A DNA stretch of 64,000 bases from UBA1127 sp965116355 (GTDB lineage: Bacteria; Chloroflexota; Dehalococcoidia; Lucifugimonadales; UBA1127). The translations under genes were made by a program, and so were the position numbers. The notes beneath the pieces were generated by a model. It made no database searches and was not told where the DNA came from. It was given only the letters and a program-made list of their open reading frames with translations. The DNA is taken from contig OZ220679.1 of assembly GCA_965116355.1 (NCBI GenBank), forward strand, positions 434,001-498,000, read 5' to 3'. This document shows, in pieces, positions 41,029-49,565 of this stretch (position 1 is its first letter; the number at the start of each line of letters is the position of its first letter).

Positions 41029-42819
41029 ATGGCAAGTCCAAAGCACCTCAGGCTGGCCGCCATAGCGATGGCGCTGGCCGCGATGCTCGCTCTCGTGGCG
41101 GCCTGCGGCGGCGACTCGGACGACGGCGGCGCCACGGCGACTACGATGACGAGCCCCTCGGCGCCGGCGCAGCCCGAAGCGGCGGCCGCGCCCGCGCAGC
41201 CCTCGGCCGCGTTGGGCGATGCGATGCCCGCGCCCACCGCCGCCCCGGCCATGGCCCCCAGGGAGGCCCCCGAACTGATGATGGTCGAGCCGAAGGTCGA
41301 GCGGGTCATCGTCGGCATCGTCCCCTTCTCCGACGAGTCCAACGTCCGGCGGGTCATCGGCCAGGTCGCGGCCGTCCAGTTCGACCCGATGGACGAGTCG
41401 CTCATCGGCATGGACCCCATGACGGGCCAGAAGGTCCCCGAGCTCGCGGAGGAATGGAGCATCGAAAGCGGGCCCGCGTGGCGCTTCAAGCTGCGCGAGG
41501 GCGTCCAGTTCCACAAGGGCTGGGGCGAATTTACCGGCCATGACGTCGTCTACTCCTACCAGGAGTACATCAAGGACGACGCCGTGGGCGGCGTACGCGC
41601 CCCGCTGCGGCGCGGCGTTGACCACATCGAAGTCGTCAACGACCACGAGGTCCTCATCCACCTGAAGCAGTTTGACGCTGACCTGCCGAACCTGCTCTCC
41701 CGGGCGCAGCCCGCGGTGAGCATGGTCAGCAGCGCTCACGCGAACGAGATCGGCCGAGACCCGGAGTTCAGTGAGGAACCCATCGTCGGGACCGGCCCGT
41801 ACCAGTTCAAGTCGCGGGAACAGGCCGTCAACATACTTTACGAGCGCTTCGATGGTCACTGGAGCCAGCGCCCCGACTTCCCGGAGCTCGAGATCACCTA
41901 CATGAACGAGGCATCCACCCGGTTGGCAGCCATTCTCACCGATGAGATCCACGTCACCAACCTCCCCGACGACCTGACCTTGCAGGCTGTTTCCTCCGAG
42001 ATGGACGTCGTTTCGGGCAACGCTTCGGCGCGCCGCGTCGCAATGCGGTTCCTGTGCTGCTACGTGCACCCGGAGACCAAGGAATGGCCCATGCACCCGG
42101 ATTCGCCCCTTCAGGACATTCGGGTCCGGCAGGCGTTGAACAAGGCCGTCAACCGGGCGGAGTTGAATGACGCGCTCCTGCAGGGCAAGGGCCGCACCAT
42201 GTACGTCCACAGCATCGACGAGACCTGGGCCGGCTTCAACCCGCAGTGGATCGACGACTACCCCCAGGCCTACGGCTACGACCCCATCGCCGCACGGGCG
42301 CTCCTCGCCGAGGCCGGCTACAACGAGAACAATCCGCTGGAGACCAACGTCCACGTCTTCCGGGTCACCGCACTGGCGGGGGCCATTGACGTGCAGGAGG
42401 TCATCGCCAGCTACATCCAGGAAATTGGCGTGAACGTCAACCTGGTCCAGGATGACCCGGCCACCCGCAGGGCCAAGGGCCGCAACCAGGGATACACCAA
42501 CGACGTGTCCATGATCACCACCAGCGCCGGGCAGATTGTCGGTTCCAGCGTCTACATGTCCAACACCTCCTTCTCCCGCGGCGCCACCACCCCGGAGGCG
42601 GACGCCAAGTTCCTGCAGGTCCGCCAGGAGCAGGACGCCAATCGCCGGACCCAGCTCTGGAGGGAGTACGGCGACCTTGTCTACGACAACTTCATCAACC
42701 TGAACCTGTTCTGGTTGCCCGCTGAGGTCGTCGTCAACCCGTCCGTGGTCGGCGACTACGTGTGGCCGGGAGCGCTTTCCGGCTTCTGGTCGCACTTCTG
42801 GCTGCTGAAGTCCGCATAG
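41029..42819 (+). CDS. Family 5 solute-binding lipoprotein of an ABC transporter
   Basis: A 596-residue lipoprotein. The signal peptide ends MLALVAACGGDSDDGG, with the lipobox Cys near residue 25, followed by an Ala/Pro-rich linker to ~90. The SBP_bac_5 domain contains GQKVPELAEEWSIESGPAWR, FKLREGVQFHKGWGEFTGHD, VVYSYQEYI and VGTGPYQFKSREQAVNI. RVRQALNKAVNRAELNDALL and QEIGVNVNLVQDDP follow. GGAGG lies before the ATG at 41029. No permease is adjacent; the MBL gene and a peptide-type ATPase gene follow. Its partners may be the permeases at 35.5-38 kb or elsewhere in the genome. Confidence 0.9.
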   Translation: MASPKHLRLAAIAMALAAMLALVAACGGDSDDGGATATTMTSPSAPAQPEAAAAPAQPSAALGDAMPAPTAAPAMAPREAPELMMVEPKVERVIVGIVPFSDESNVRRVIGQVAAVQFDPMDESLIGMDPMTGQKVPELAEEWSIESGPAWRFKLREGVQFHKGWGEFTGHDVVYSYQEYIKDDAVGGVRAPLRRGVDHIEVVNDHEVLIHLKQFDADLPNLLSRAQPAVSMVSSAHANEIGRDPEFSEEPIVGTGPYQFKSREQAVNILYERFDGHWSQRPDFPELEITYMNEASTRLAAILTDEIHVTNLPDDLTLQAVSSEMDVVSGNASARRVAMRFLCCYVHPETKEWPMHPDSPLQDIRVRQALNKAVNRAELNDALLQGKGRTMYVHSIDETWAGFNPQWIDDYPQAYGYDPIAARALLAEAGYNENNPLETNVHVFRVTALAGAIDVQEVIASYIQEIGVNVNLVQDDPATRRAKGRNQGYTNDVSMITTSAGQIVGSSVYMSNTSFSRGATTPEADAKFLQVRQEQDANRRTQLWREYGDLVYDNFINLNLFWLPAEVVVNPSVVGDYVWPGALSGFWSHFWLLKSA

Positions 42820-42847
42820 CAGCCATCACGGCGAGACTGAACTTTGT

Positions 42848-42874
42848 GAAGCGGGGGGCTCGTCCCCCCGCTTC
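42848..42874. terminator. Perfect GC-rich hairpin between the binding protein and MBL genes
   Basis: GAAGCGGGGGG and CCCCCCGCTTC pair perfectly around CTCGT. There is no T-run, so it may act as an mRNA-stabilising or attenuating hairpin that lowers expression of the next gene. Confidence 0.6.
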
Positions 42875-42892
42875 CGCGTACAGGGAGGCGCC

Positions 42893-43750
42893 ATGAACAT
42901 CAAGGTCCTCATGCTCGGCACGGGCACGCCGCGGCTCCGGCCCCACCGCTGCGGCAGCTCCAGCCTCATCCAGATCGGCGGCGACAGCATCCTCATCGAC
43001 TGCGGCTACGGCTCCGCCCGGCGCATGGTGGAGAACGGCATCAACCTCCATGACGTGCAGCGGCTGTTCTTCACCCACCACCACTACGACCACAACGTCG
43101 ACTACCCCTCCTTCGTCCTGCACGGGCGCACGGGGCGCGAGACGCCGCTGAACGTCTACGGCCCCATCGGCACCGAGAAGCTCTCCAGCGACCTCTTCGT
43201 CACCGGCGGCTTCACCATCGACCTGAACAACCGCCTCTCCCGGGACATCAACCGCGGCACCATCCTCAGCGGCGTGCAGGACATCGACGCCGGCTTCAGC
43301 ATCGAGGGCGACACGTGGAAGCTGACCGCCGAGCGCGCCGACCACTTCACCGTCGGCGGCAACTTCACGCTGTGCTACCGCATCGACACCGACGACGGCT
43401 CCGTCGTCTTCTCCGGCGACACCATCCCCTGCGACGGCATCCGCAAGCTCGCCAAGGGCGCCGACGTCCTGGTGCACGAGGTCTACTGGCAGCCCTTTCA
43501 GGGGGTGGACGGCCGCCGCCCCTTCACCAAGGAAGACGCCAGCGAGGCCATGTACCAGGCTTCCCGCCTCACCAAGCACTCGCTGCCGGAGGAGGTCAAG
43601 ACCATCGCCCACGAGGCCGGTGTCAAGCGCCTCGTCCTCACGCACCTCTTCTCCGACGAGCACCTGGACGAGCTGCAGGGCTACATGCAGCAGGGCGTGG
43701 AATGTGAGGTGGTCCTGGGAGAGGACCACATGCGCTTCGAGGTGGGATAG
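42893..43750 (+). CDS. MBL-fold metal-dependent hydrolase (RNase Z-like)
   Basis: A 285-residue metallo-beta-lactamase-fold protein. The fold opens with KVLMLGTGTPRLRPHRCGSS and ILIDCGYGSARRM. The metal site is FTHHHYDHNVDY (HxHxDH, residues ~61-70). Asp and His ligands follow in VVFSGDTIP and VLVHEVYW, and RLVLTHLFSD near the end. The architecture resembles RNase Z/arylsulfatase-type MBL enzymes, but the tRNA-binding exosite arm is not evident. Alkylsulfatase or arylsulfatase activity would fit the nearby sulfotransferase genes, but that is only a guess from context. ATG with AGGGAGG upstream. Confidence 0.85.
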   Translation: MNIKVLMLGTGTPRLRPHRCGSSSLIQIGGDSILIDCGYGSARRMVENGINLHDVQRLFFTHHHYDHNVDYPSFVLHGRTGRETPLNVYGPIGTEKLSSDLFVTGGFTIDLNNRLSRDINRGTILSGVQDIDAGFSIEGDTWKLTAERADHFTVGGNFTLCYRIDTDDGSVVFSGDTIPCDGIRKLAKGADVLVHEVYWQPFQGVDGRRPFTKEDASEAMYQASRLTKHSLPEEVKTIAHEAGVKRLVLTHLFSDEHLDELQGYMQQGVECEVVLGEDHMRFEVG

Positions 43751-43762
43751 CCTCCCCCCGTC

Positions 43763-43782
43763 GTTCCTGCGCAGGCAGGAAC
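43763..43782. repeat. Palindromic repeat, family C copy 2
   Basis: GTTCCTGC and GCAGGAAC, perfect 8-base stem around GCAG, 12 bases after the MBL stop. Confidence 0.7.
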
Positions 43783-43857
43783 CCCTGTAAACCCAACCCC
43801 GCCCGGCCACCCCTCGTGGTCGCCCTTTCGTTTACCCTGAGCCCCCGCCCAACCGTC

Positions 43858-43877
43858 GTTCCTGCGCAGGCAGGAAC
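43858..43877. repeat. Palindromic repeat, family C copy 3
   Basis: Identical in its 20-base core to the copy at 43763. Confidence 0.7.
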
Positions 43878-43907
43878 CCCAACAAACCGATCCCCACTCA
43901 CCTTGCC

Positions 43908-43931
43908 CCTTCCCCCGCACGCGGGGGAAGG
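43908..43931. repeat. Palindromic repeat, family D
   Basis: CCTTCCCCCGC and GCGGGGGAAGG pair perfectly around two bases. Single copy in this window. Confidence 0.6.
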
Positions 43932-44074
43932 CTGGGATGGGGGTCCCCGCCCCAACCCCGATGGCCCCTGCCGCTACCCTCTCGACCATCCGCCCCGCCC
44001 GCCTCTACCCTCCCCTCATGCCTGCTCCACACGCCCACCACGGCCCACAAACAGCCATGCCCCCCACGCCCATC

Positions 44075-44162
44075 ATTGCCTCCCGGAAGACAATGCAACA
44101 CAACCCGTTCTCCATACGAATTGCCTCCCGCAAGTCAATGCGACTCAATACAACTCAACCCG
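44075..44162. repeat. Imperfect direct repeat pair
   Basis: ATTGCCTCCCGGAAGACAAT (44075) recurs as ATTGCCTCCCGCAAGTCAAT (44120). Each is followed by an AC/AA-rich run ending in CAACCCG. Confidence 0.5.
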
Positions 44163-44346
44163 CTTCCAGCTACGGACTTCCGCCAGCCGTTCCAGCCGTT
44201 AATGGCCTTCCCAAATTGGGAAACGACAAAAACTCAATGAAAACGCTTCAGAAACTCAACTCAATCCCCCTCCGCCGCCCGCGCATTGGGCAAACCCGCC
44301 CCAATGTGGCACCATGGACGGACAACCAGACCGGAGAGAGTGCCCC

Positions 44347-45324
44347 GTGCCACTGATTGAAGTGGAAGACCTGCGGCTGGCCTACCTGACGGACCGCGGC
44401 CTGCTCTGGGCCGTCGACGGCACGTCGTTCACGCTGGAGCCCGGCGAGGCCCTCGGCCTCGTCGGCGAGTCCGGCAGCGGCAAGAGCAGCCTCGCCCTGG
44501 CGCTGATGCGGCTGCTGCCCCGCAACGCCCACGGCCCCGAGGGCGTCGTGCGGCTGGACGGCGTCGACGCCCTCTCCCTCGGCGAGGAGGAGTTCCGGCG
44601 CCGCCTGCGCGGCAACGTCATCTCCATGGGCTTCCAGGGCGCCATGAACTCCCTCAACCCCGTCATGCGCGTCGGCCACCAGATCGCCGAGCCGCTGCTC
44701 GTCGACGGCGAGGTCGGCAAGCGGGAGGCGCACGCGAAGGTTCGCTCCATGCTGGAGATGGTGGGCCTGCCGGCGGAGGCCTTTGGCCGCTACCCGCACG
44801 AGCTCAGCGGCGGCATGAAGCAGCGCGTCGTCATCGCAATGGCCCTCGTCCGCGACCCCAAGCTCGTCGTCCTCGACGAGCCGACGTCGGCGCTCGACGT
44901 CAGCGTGCAGGCGCAGATCATGAACCTGCTCAAGCGGCTCAAGCGAGAGCTGGGCCTCTCCCTCATCTTCATCACCCACGACCTCGCCCTCGCCAGCGAC
45001 GTCTGCGACTACGTGGCCGTCGTGTACGGCGGGCGAGTGGTCGAGATCGGCGGCATCGAGGGTGTGCTGCGGCGGCCGTCGCACCCGTACACGGAGAAGC
45101 TGCTCGCCAGCGCGCCGAAGCTGCGTGCGGGGGTGCAGCCGGAGTTCATCCCCGGCGCGCCGCCTGACCTGCTCGACCCGCCGATCGGCTGCCGGTTCAG
45201 CCCGCGCTGCAGCTACGCCACGGACGTCTGCTTCACCGACGATCCACCGGCGTTCACCGTCGAGCCAAGCCACAGCGCCAAATGCTGGCTGCTGCAACCC
45301 GCCTCTGATACCCCTGAAGCGTAG
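44347..45324 (+). CDS. Peptide-type ABC transporter ATPase (OppD/DppD-like)
   Basis: A 325-residue nucleotide-binding protein. Walker A is GLVGESGSGKSSLALAL near 37, the signature HELSGGMKQRVVIAMAL near 155, Walker B KLVVLDEPTSALDVSVQAQI, and the switch His in FITHDLAL. The Q-loop reads SMGFQGAMNSLNPV. The C-terminal oligopeptide-type extension carries the cysteine pattern GCRFSPRCSYATDVC near 285. The start is GTG at 44347 with GGAGAGAG upstream. It stands apart from any permease gene; its likely partner ATPase is the minus-strand gene at 46.0-47.0 kb. Confidence 0.9.
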   Translation: MPLIEVEDLRLAYLTDRGLLWAVDGTSFTLEPGEALGLVGESGSGKSSLALALMRLLPRNAHGPEGVVRLDGVDALSLGEEEFRRRLRGNVISMGFQGAMNSLNPVMRVGHQIAEPLLVDGEVGKREAHAKVRSMLEMVGLPAEAFGRYPHELSGGMKQRVVIAMALVRDPKLVVLDEPTSALDVSVQAQIMNLLKRLKRELGLSLIFITHDLALASDVCDYVAVVYGGRVVEIGGIEGVLRRPSHPYTEKLLASAPKLRAGVQPEFIPGAPPDLLDPPIGCRFSPRCSYATDVCFTDDPPAFTVEPSHSAKCWLLQPASDTPEA

Positions 45325-45464
45325 CGACGCCACCCTGACACGAGGGTATTCCCCGCCTTTCCTTCCCTGGCTACCCTTGCCGCATGACAAGCGCACCCAC
45401 GACGCCAGCAACATCTACCGTGTGTCTCGGGGAAATTACCAGTCCGGACCCGTTTCCCAATTTT

Positions 45465-45486
45465 AAAAAACGAGTCCCACGCGGGA
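45465..45486 (-). terminator. Weak T-run terminator after apt
   Basis: On the minus strand a short TCCC-GCGT-GGGA hairpin is followed by CTCG and six T's, about 20 bases after the apt stop. The stem is only four pairs. Confidence 0.45.
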
Positions 45487-45504
45487 GGGGCTAAGGGACG
45501 CCCG

Positions 45505-46017
45505 CTAGAACGTGATCACCGTTTCCAGCCGGTAGCCCTGCAACTTCTCGCGGCCGCCGAGGAAGCCGAGCTCCGCGAGCACGGACAGCCCCACCACCTC
45601 GGCGCCGGCGCCCTCCACCATGCGGGCGGCGGCGGCCAGTGTGCCGCCGGTTGCCAGGATATCGTCGAGGATGAGCACGCGTTGCCCAGGCTCCACGGCG
45701 TCGCGGTGCATCTCGATGGTGTCCGAGCCGTACTCGAGCTCGTATTCGACGCTGACCGTCTCGTACGGGAGCTTGCCCGGCTTGCGCACTGGCACAAACC
45801 CCGCGCCCAGCCGCAGCGCGACCGGCGTGCCGAGCAGGTAGCCGCGCGCCTCCACGGCGACCACCGTGTCGATGCGTTCGCTCGCCCACGGCGCCGCCAT
45901 CGCCTCCACGGCGGCGGCGAGGCCCGCGCCGTCCTTCAGCAGCGGCGTGATGTCCTTGAACACGATGCCGCGCTGCGGGAAGTCGGGAATGTCCCGGATG
46001 AGCTGCCGCAGGTCCAT
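45505..46017 (-). CDS. apt: Adenine phosphoribosyltransferase
   Basis: A 170-residue type I phosphoribosyltransferase that salvages adenine to AMP. Motifs: MDLRQLIRDIPDFPQRGIVF, FKDITPLLKDG (residues 20-30), VAVEARGYLLGTPVALRLG near 60, VPVRKPGKLPYETVSVEYEL near 83, and the PRPP loop VLILDDILATGGTLAAA near 118. The ATG at 46017 has GGAGTG upstream. It follows the minus-strand ATPase gene by 11 bases, so the two form an operon. Length is normal. Confidence 0.93.
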   Translation of the reverse strand: MDLRQLIRDIPDFPQRGIVFKDITPLLKDGAGLAAAVEAMAAPWASERIDTVVAVEARGYLLGTPVALRLGAGFVPVRKPGKLPYETVSVEYELEYGSDTIEMHRDAVEPGQRVLILDDILATGGTLAAAARMVEGAGAEVVGLSVLAELGFLGGREKLQGYRLETVITF

Positions 46018-46028
46018 TCGGTCACTCC

Positions 46029-47024
46029 TCACTGAGGTTCGGCGGGAGCGGCGTTCTCCATCGCCGTGAACAGGTGGCACGCGACGTAGCGGCCCGGGCG
46101 CACCTCGACGAGCTCCGGTTCGACGACGTCGCACTGGCCGGCCATGAACTGCGGGCAGCGAGGGTGGAAGCGGCAGCCGGTGGGCACGTTGACGGGATTG
46201 GGCGGCTCGCCGGGGACTGTGGGCCGTTCGCGGAGCCGGTTGTCCGGGTCGGCCTCCGGCACCGCCTCGATGAGCGCGACGGTGTAGGGGTGCAGCGGGT
46301 CGTCGAGCACCTCGGCCGGCGGCCCCTGCTCGGCCACCCGCCCGAGGTACAGGACGGCGATGCGGTCCGAGAAGTACCGGGCCGTCGCGATGTCGTGCGT
46401 TATGTACAGAAACGCGATGCCCAGCCGCTCCTGCAGCTCCCGCATCAGGTAGAGGATTTCGGTGCGGCTGGAGGCGTCGATCATCGAGACGGGCTCGTCC
46501 GCAAGGATGTAGTCGGGCTGCATGATCAGCGCCCGGGCGATGCCGACGCGCTGGCGCTGCCCGCCGGACAGCATGTGCGGGAACTTGACGGCGAACTCGC
46601 CGGCCGGCGAGAGCCGCACCTCTTCCAGCGCATGCCGCACGCGGTCGTCGCGGTCCTGGATGCCGTGGATGAGCAACGGCTCCTCCAGCACCTGCCGGAC
46701 GTCCATGAACGGGTCAATGCTGGAGTAGGGGTCCTGGAAGACGGCCTGCGCGCGCCGCCGGAACCAGCGCAGCTTGCCCTCATGGGTGCCCGTGATGTCG
46801 ACGCCGTCGAAGACCACCGTGCCCTCGGTGATGGGCGCAAGCCGCAGCGACGCCCGCCCCAGCGTCGTCTTGCCGCTGCCGGACTCGCCGACGAAGGACA
46901 CCGTCTCGCCGCGCTCGAGCTCGAGGGAGACGCCGTCGATGGCACGGACGGTGTCGGCCCGGAAGAGCATCTTCCTGGCGGAGAAGTGCACCTTGATGCC
47001 TTCCATGGACAAAAGCGGCGCCAA
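46029..47024 (-). CDS. Peptide-type ABC transporter ATPase (OppF/DppF-like)
   Basis: A 331-residue ATPase. Walker A is SFVGESGSGKTTLGRASLR, the Q-loop AVFQDPYSSIDPFM, the signature MLSGGQRQRVGIARALIMQP, Walker B YILADEPVSMIDASSRTEIL and the switch His in YITHDIATA. The C-terminal part has PTGCRFHPRCPQFMAGQC. The start is uncertain. The ATG at 47084 lies inside a TACAAT -10 box, so I prefer TTG at 47024 (GGGA five bases upstream), which begins just before the domain (PLLSMEGIKVHF). ATG 47006 is a third option. It probably pairs with the ATPase at 44.3 kb. Confidence 0.85.
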   Translation of the reverse strand: MAPLLSMEGIKVHFSARKMLFRADTVRAIDGVSLELERGETVSFVGESGSGKTTLGRASLRLAPITEGTVVFDGVDITGTHEGKLRWFRRRAQAVFQDPYSSIDPFMDVRQVLEEPLLIHGIQDRDDRVRHALEEVRLSPAGEFAVKFPHMLSGGQRQRVGIARALIMQPDYILADEPVSMIDASSRTEILYLMRELQERLGIAFLYITHDIATARYFSDRIAVLYLGRVAEQGPPAEVLDDPLHPYTVALIEAVPEADPDNRLRERPTVPGEPPNPVNVPTGCRFHPRCPQFMAGQCDVVEPELVEVRPGRYVACHLFTAMENAAPAEPQ

Positions 47025-47182
47025 GTCTATCCCGCGCCCCCTCTCATACGTTGTCGTCTCCAGAGGACCCTTTGGCGTCTCCATTGTACGCGAACGGGCC
47101 GTGCCGCACCCTCATCGTGCCGGGCCGCAGGTGCTCCGGGAGCGGAGTGCGAATGGGCGTCGCTATGGACAACCTGCGGTGC

Positions 47183-47188
47183 TACAAT
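47183..47188 (+). promoter_or_regulatory. -10 box TACAAT ahead of the coiled-coil gene
   Basis: TACAAT lies 26 bases before the ATG at 47215; the -35 match is poor. A second TACAAT on the opposite strand (47088-47083) would serve the ATPase-apt operon. Confidence 0.45.
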
Positions 47189-47214
47189 GGCAGGTACTTG
47201 CTTGGAGGCTATGC

Positions 47215-48210
47215 ATGCAGAAGTTCTGGCTCTGGACGACTCTGGTTGTGTTGATGGCCGGTCTTTTCGCCGGCGGCGTGATTCTCGGGCTATCGGTCAA
47301 CGAACCCGATGTCGCGGCGCTGCGCGCGGAGACGTCGGAGCAGCAGGATGAGCTGGTCAGCCAGCGGAGCCGGCTGTCGGACCTGGATGCGCAGCTCGCG
47401 GCAGTCAGGACGGAGCTCGGCGACGTCAGTGCGGAGCGGACGGGGCTGACCACGTCGCTGGATGCCGCGCGCTCGACCGTATCCGACCTCGAGGTGGAGC
47501 AGTCCCGGCTGGCGGCAGATTTGAGCAACGTGCAGACCCAGCTCGGCCGCGCCGAGTCCTCGCTGGAAACGTCGGAGACACGGACGCGCAACCTCCAGGT
47601 GGAGGTGCTCGCGCTGACCGAGTCGCAGCGAGACCTTGGCGCCGCGATGGAGGTGCTCCAGGAGATTGAAGTGCTGGAGAACACGAAGTTCGGCGTCAAC
47701 CACGGCGACGCGCAGCTGCTCGTCGAGGAGGGCTACCGCGCGGCCAACAACGACAATTACGGGGAGGCCGCCAAGTTCTTCGCTGAGTCCAGCAAGGCCT
47801 ACCAGCTCGCCAAGACCGACGCCGCGGAAATCACCCTGAAGGCCGGCGAACTTGCCGAGCTGGTGCCCGCCGGCCTGAACCAGACCTTCGTGGAGAGCCA
47901 CCGACAGTACCGCTCCACGGTCTTCGCGATGGAGGCACAGGCCCGCACGTACGAGGCCGCCGACTACCTCTACCAGATCATCGAAGAGTTCGTTTCGACC
48001 GATGAGCCCGGAAGGAGCGACAGGCTGCGCTGGGGCGAGCTTGCCGACAAGGCCGAGGACCAGTTCGAGCTGGCCATGGAGGCGCTCGATGAGGCGGACA
48101 CCTGGAGCCCCGGGCTCTGGCGGCGCACGGAAGCCCTGCGGTTGAACACGCGCGATTGGCGGAACCTGATGCTGGGCATCCGCTTCAACATCATCGACGT
48201 GCGGTCCTAG
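47215..48210 (+). CDS. Single-TM coiled-coil protein with helical C-terminal domain
   Basis: A 331-residue protein of unknown family. One N-terminal span (LWTTLVVLMAGLFAGGVILG, residues ~6-27) precedes a coiled coil from ~35 to 150 (LRAETSEQQDELVSQRSRLS, DLEVEQSRLAADLSNVQTQL). A helical repeat-like region follows from ~165 (LLVEEGYRAANNDNYGEAAK and FFAESSKAYQLAKT resemble a TPR pair). GGAGG lies seven bases before the ATG. The layout parallels the protein at 29.2 kb, and both may organise envelope complexes. The last four bases overlap the convergent lipB. Confidence 0.75.
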   Translation: MQKFWLWTTLVVLMAGLFAGGVILGLSVNEPDVAALRAETSEQQDELVSQRSRLSDLDAQLAAVRTELGDVSAERTGLTTSLDAARSTVSDLEVEQSRLAADLSNVQTQLGRAESSLETSETRTRNLQVEVLALTESQRDLGAAMEVLQEIEVLENTKFGVNHGDAQLLVEEGYRAANNDNYGEAAKFFAESSKAYQLAKTDAAEITLKAGELAELVPAGLNQTFVESHRQYRSTVFAMEAQARTYEAADYLYQIIEEFVSTDEPGRSDRLRWGELADKAEDQFELAMEALDEADTWSPGLWRRTEALRLNTRDWRNLMLGIRFNIIDVRS

Positions 48211-48911
48211 TGAGGAGCGGAACTCACTCCCGCCTCGACGAGCAACGTCTCGGCACCGGCGTCCCCCCACGTCAGGGGTAGCCGGAGGTGGTGCGCCAGC
48301 GCTTTCGCGACGGCCCCCCGTACGCGCTCAGCATCAACGTCCGCGCCGGTCTCGCGCTCCAGTGACGTGACGGGCAGCTGCGGCACGCCGCACGCGACAA
48401 TGTGCTCGAAGTACGCCAGGTCCGTGCTCACGTTGAGCGCGAAGCCGTGGCTGCTGATTCCCCTGCTGACACGCAGCCCAATGGCCGCGATCTTCCGCTC
48501 GCCCACCCACACGCCCGGCATGCCCTCGTGCCGCCGCCCCTCGACGCCAAAGCCCGCGACCGCGTCGATCAGCGCCGCCTCCAGGGCGCGCACGTAGCGC
48601 ACGGGCCCGCCAAGGGCGCGGATGTCCATGATCGGGTAGCCCACAAGCTGCCCGGGCCCGTGGTACGTCACCTCGCCGCCGCGGTCGACCTCGTGCACAG
48701 CGATCCCGGCCGACGCCAGCGCCTCGGCGTCCAGGAGCACGTCGTCCATCCGGCCCCGTCGTCCGAGCGTGACGACGTGCGGGTGCTCGAGGAGGAGCAC
48801 CGTGTCGCCGGTCGCGCCCCGCTGGCGCCGCTCCACCAACGTCGACTGCAGCGCCCAAGCCTGCGCGTACTCGACCCGTCCAAGCCAGTGGAAGACCGGA
48901 TGCTCGCCCAT
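48207..48911 (-). CDS. lipB: Octanoyl-[acyl-carrier-protein]:protein N-octanoyltransferase
   Basis: A 234-residue LipB, which moves octanoate from ACP to lipoyl domains. Motifs: LEHPHVVTLGRRG near 41, DRGGEVTYHGPGQLVGYPI near 76, RKIAAIGLRVSRGISSHGFA with Lys140, and the acyl-accepting Cys174 in VACGVPQLPVTSL. These correspond to Lys135 and Cys169 of the E. coli enzyme. The ATG at 48911 matches the family N-terminus (MGEHPVFHWLGRVEYAQAW). The upstream site is weak. LipA is not in the window. Confidence 0.92.
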   Translation of the reverse strand: MGEHPVFHWLGRVEYAQAWALQSTLVERRQRGATGDTVLLLEHPHVVTLGRRGRMDDVLLDAEALASAGIAVHEVDRGGEVTYHGPGQLVGYPIMDIRALGGPVRYVRALEAALIDAVAGFGVEGRRHEGMPGVWVGERKIAAIGLRVSRGISSHGFALNVSTDLAYFEHIVACGVPQLPVTSLERETGADVDAERVRGAVAKALAHHLRLPLTWGDAGAETLLVEAGVSSAPH

Positions 48912-49021
48912 AGGGCCATTATGGGCACGGGCCACGGAGCGCGCCAGCAGGCCACAGGGCGCGCCGGCGGTCGACGGAGCGCACCGTCGCTCCACGGAGC
49001 GCGCCAGCGCTCCGCATTCGC

Positions 49022-49027
49022 TACAAT
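49022..49027 (+). promoter_or_regulatory. -10 box TACAAT ahead of the EVE gene
   Basis: TACAAT lies 17 bases before the ATG at 49044, after a short tract with two direct copies of CCACGGAGCGCGCCAGC (48931 and 48993). Confidence 0.45.
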
Positions 49028-49043
49028 GTGGCGGGAGGCAGTC

Positions 49044-49514
49044 ATGGCTGAGCGACGTTACTGGCTATTCAAGTCTGAGCCCAACGCCTACTCCTACGCC
49101 GACCTGCAGCGGGACGGCGTGGCCGAGTGGGACGGCGTTCGGAACTATCAGGCCCGCAACTTCCTGCGGGACACCATTCAGGAGGGCGACGGCGTCCTCT
49201 TCTACCACAGCAGCGTCTCGCCCATGGCCGTCGTGGGGACAGCCGTCGTCGTGCGCGGCGGCTATCCCGACTCCACCGCCTGGGACCCGGACTCCGCGCA
49301 TCCCGACCCGCAGAGCACGCCGGACAACCCTCGCTGGTACATGGTGGACATCAGAGCAGACCGCGAGTTCGAGACGCCGGTGACGCTGGAGACTATCAAG
49401 GCCACGCCTGGGCTGGAGAAGATGATGGTGGCCCAGCGGGGCGCGAGGCTCTCGATCCAGCCCGTGACAGCGGAAGAGTGGGACATCGTCGTCAAGATGG
49501 GCGGCGCGGGGTAG
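49044..49514 (+). CDS. EVE domain-containing protein
   Basis: A 156-residue single-domain EVE protein, a PUA-like fold that reads modified bases. It begins ERRYWLFKSEPNAYSYADL, the typical YWLxKSEP opening, then WDGVRNYQARNFLR, GDGVLFYHSSVSPMAVVGTA, and WYMVDIRADREFETPVTLET. Members bind modified pyrimidines in DNA or modified RNA; the ligand here is unknown. GGGAGGC lies before the ATG. An intergenic C repeat follows, then the endonuclease IV gene, so a DNA quality-control setting is possible. Confidence 0.92.
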   Translation: MAERRYWLFKSEPNAYSYADLQRDGVAEWDGVRNYQARNFLRDTIQEGDGVLFYHSSVSPMAVVGTAVVVRGGYPDSTAWDPDSAHPDPQSTPDNPRWYMVDIRADREFETPVTLETIKATPGLEKMMVAQRGARLSIQPVTAEEWDIVVKMGGAG

Positions 49515-49529
49515 CCCCCCGCAACCGTC

Positions 49530-49549
49530 ATTCCCGCGAAAGCGGGAAT
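49530..49549. repeat. Palindromic repeat, family C copy 4
   Basis: ATTCCCGC and GCGGGAAT, perfect 8-base stem around GAAA, a compensated variant of the copies at 38389 and 43763. Confidence 0.7.
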
Positions 49550-49565
49550 CCAGGCGCACGCCCAA

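Larger units (their letters stand above)
43751..44346. other. About 600 bases of repeat-rich intergenic DNA
   Basis: No gene is seen. It holds two family C repeats, one family D hairpin, and a pair of direct repeats near 44.1 kb with ACTCAA-type short repeats. Its second half is richer in A and T than the surroundings. It looks like an accumulation site for mobile palindromes. Confidence 0.6.

Noticed and set aside
44075..44162. CRISPR-like repeat pair
   Set aside because: Only two imperfect repeats, no third unit and no cas genes.
48925..49015. Direct GGAGCGCGCCAG repeats as an operator array
   Set aside because: Only two full copies in a GC-rich tract next to the lipB start; more likely local duplication.
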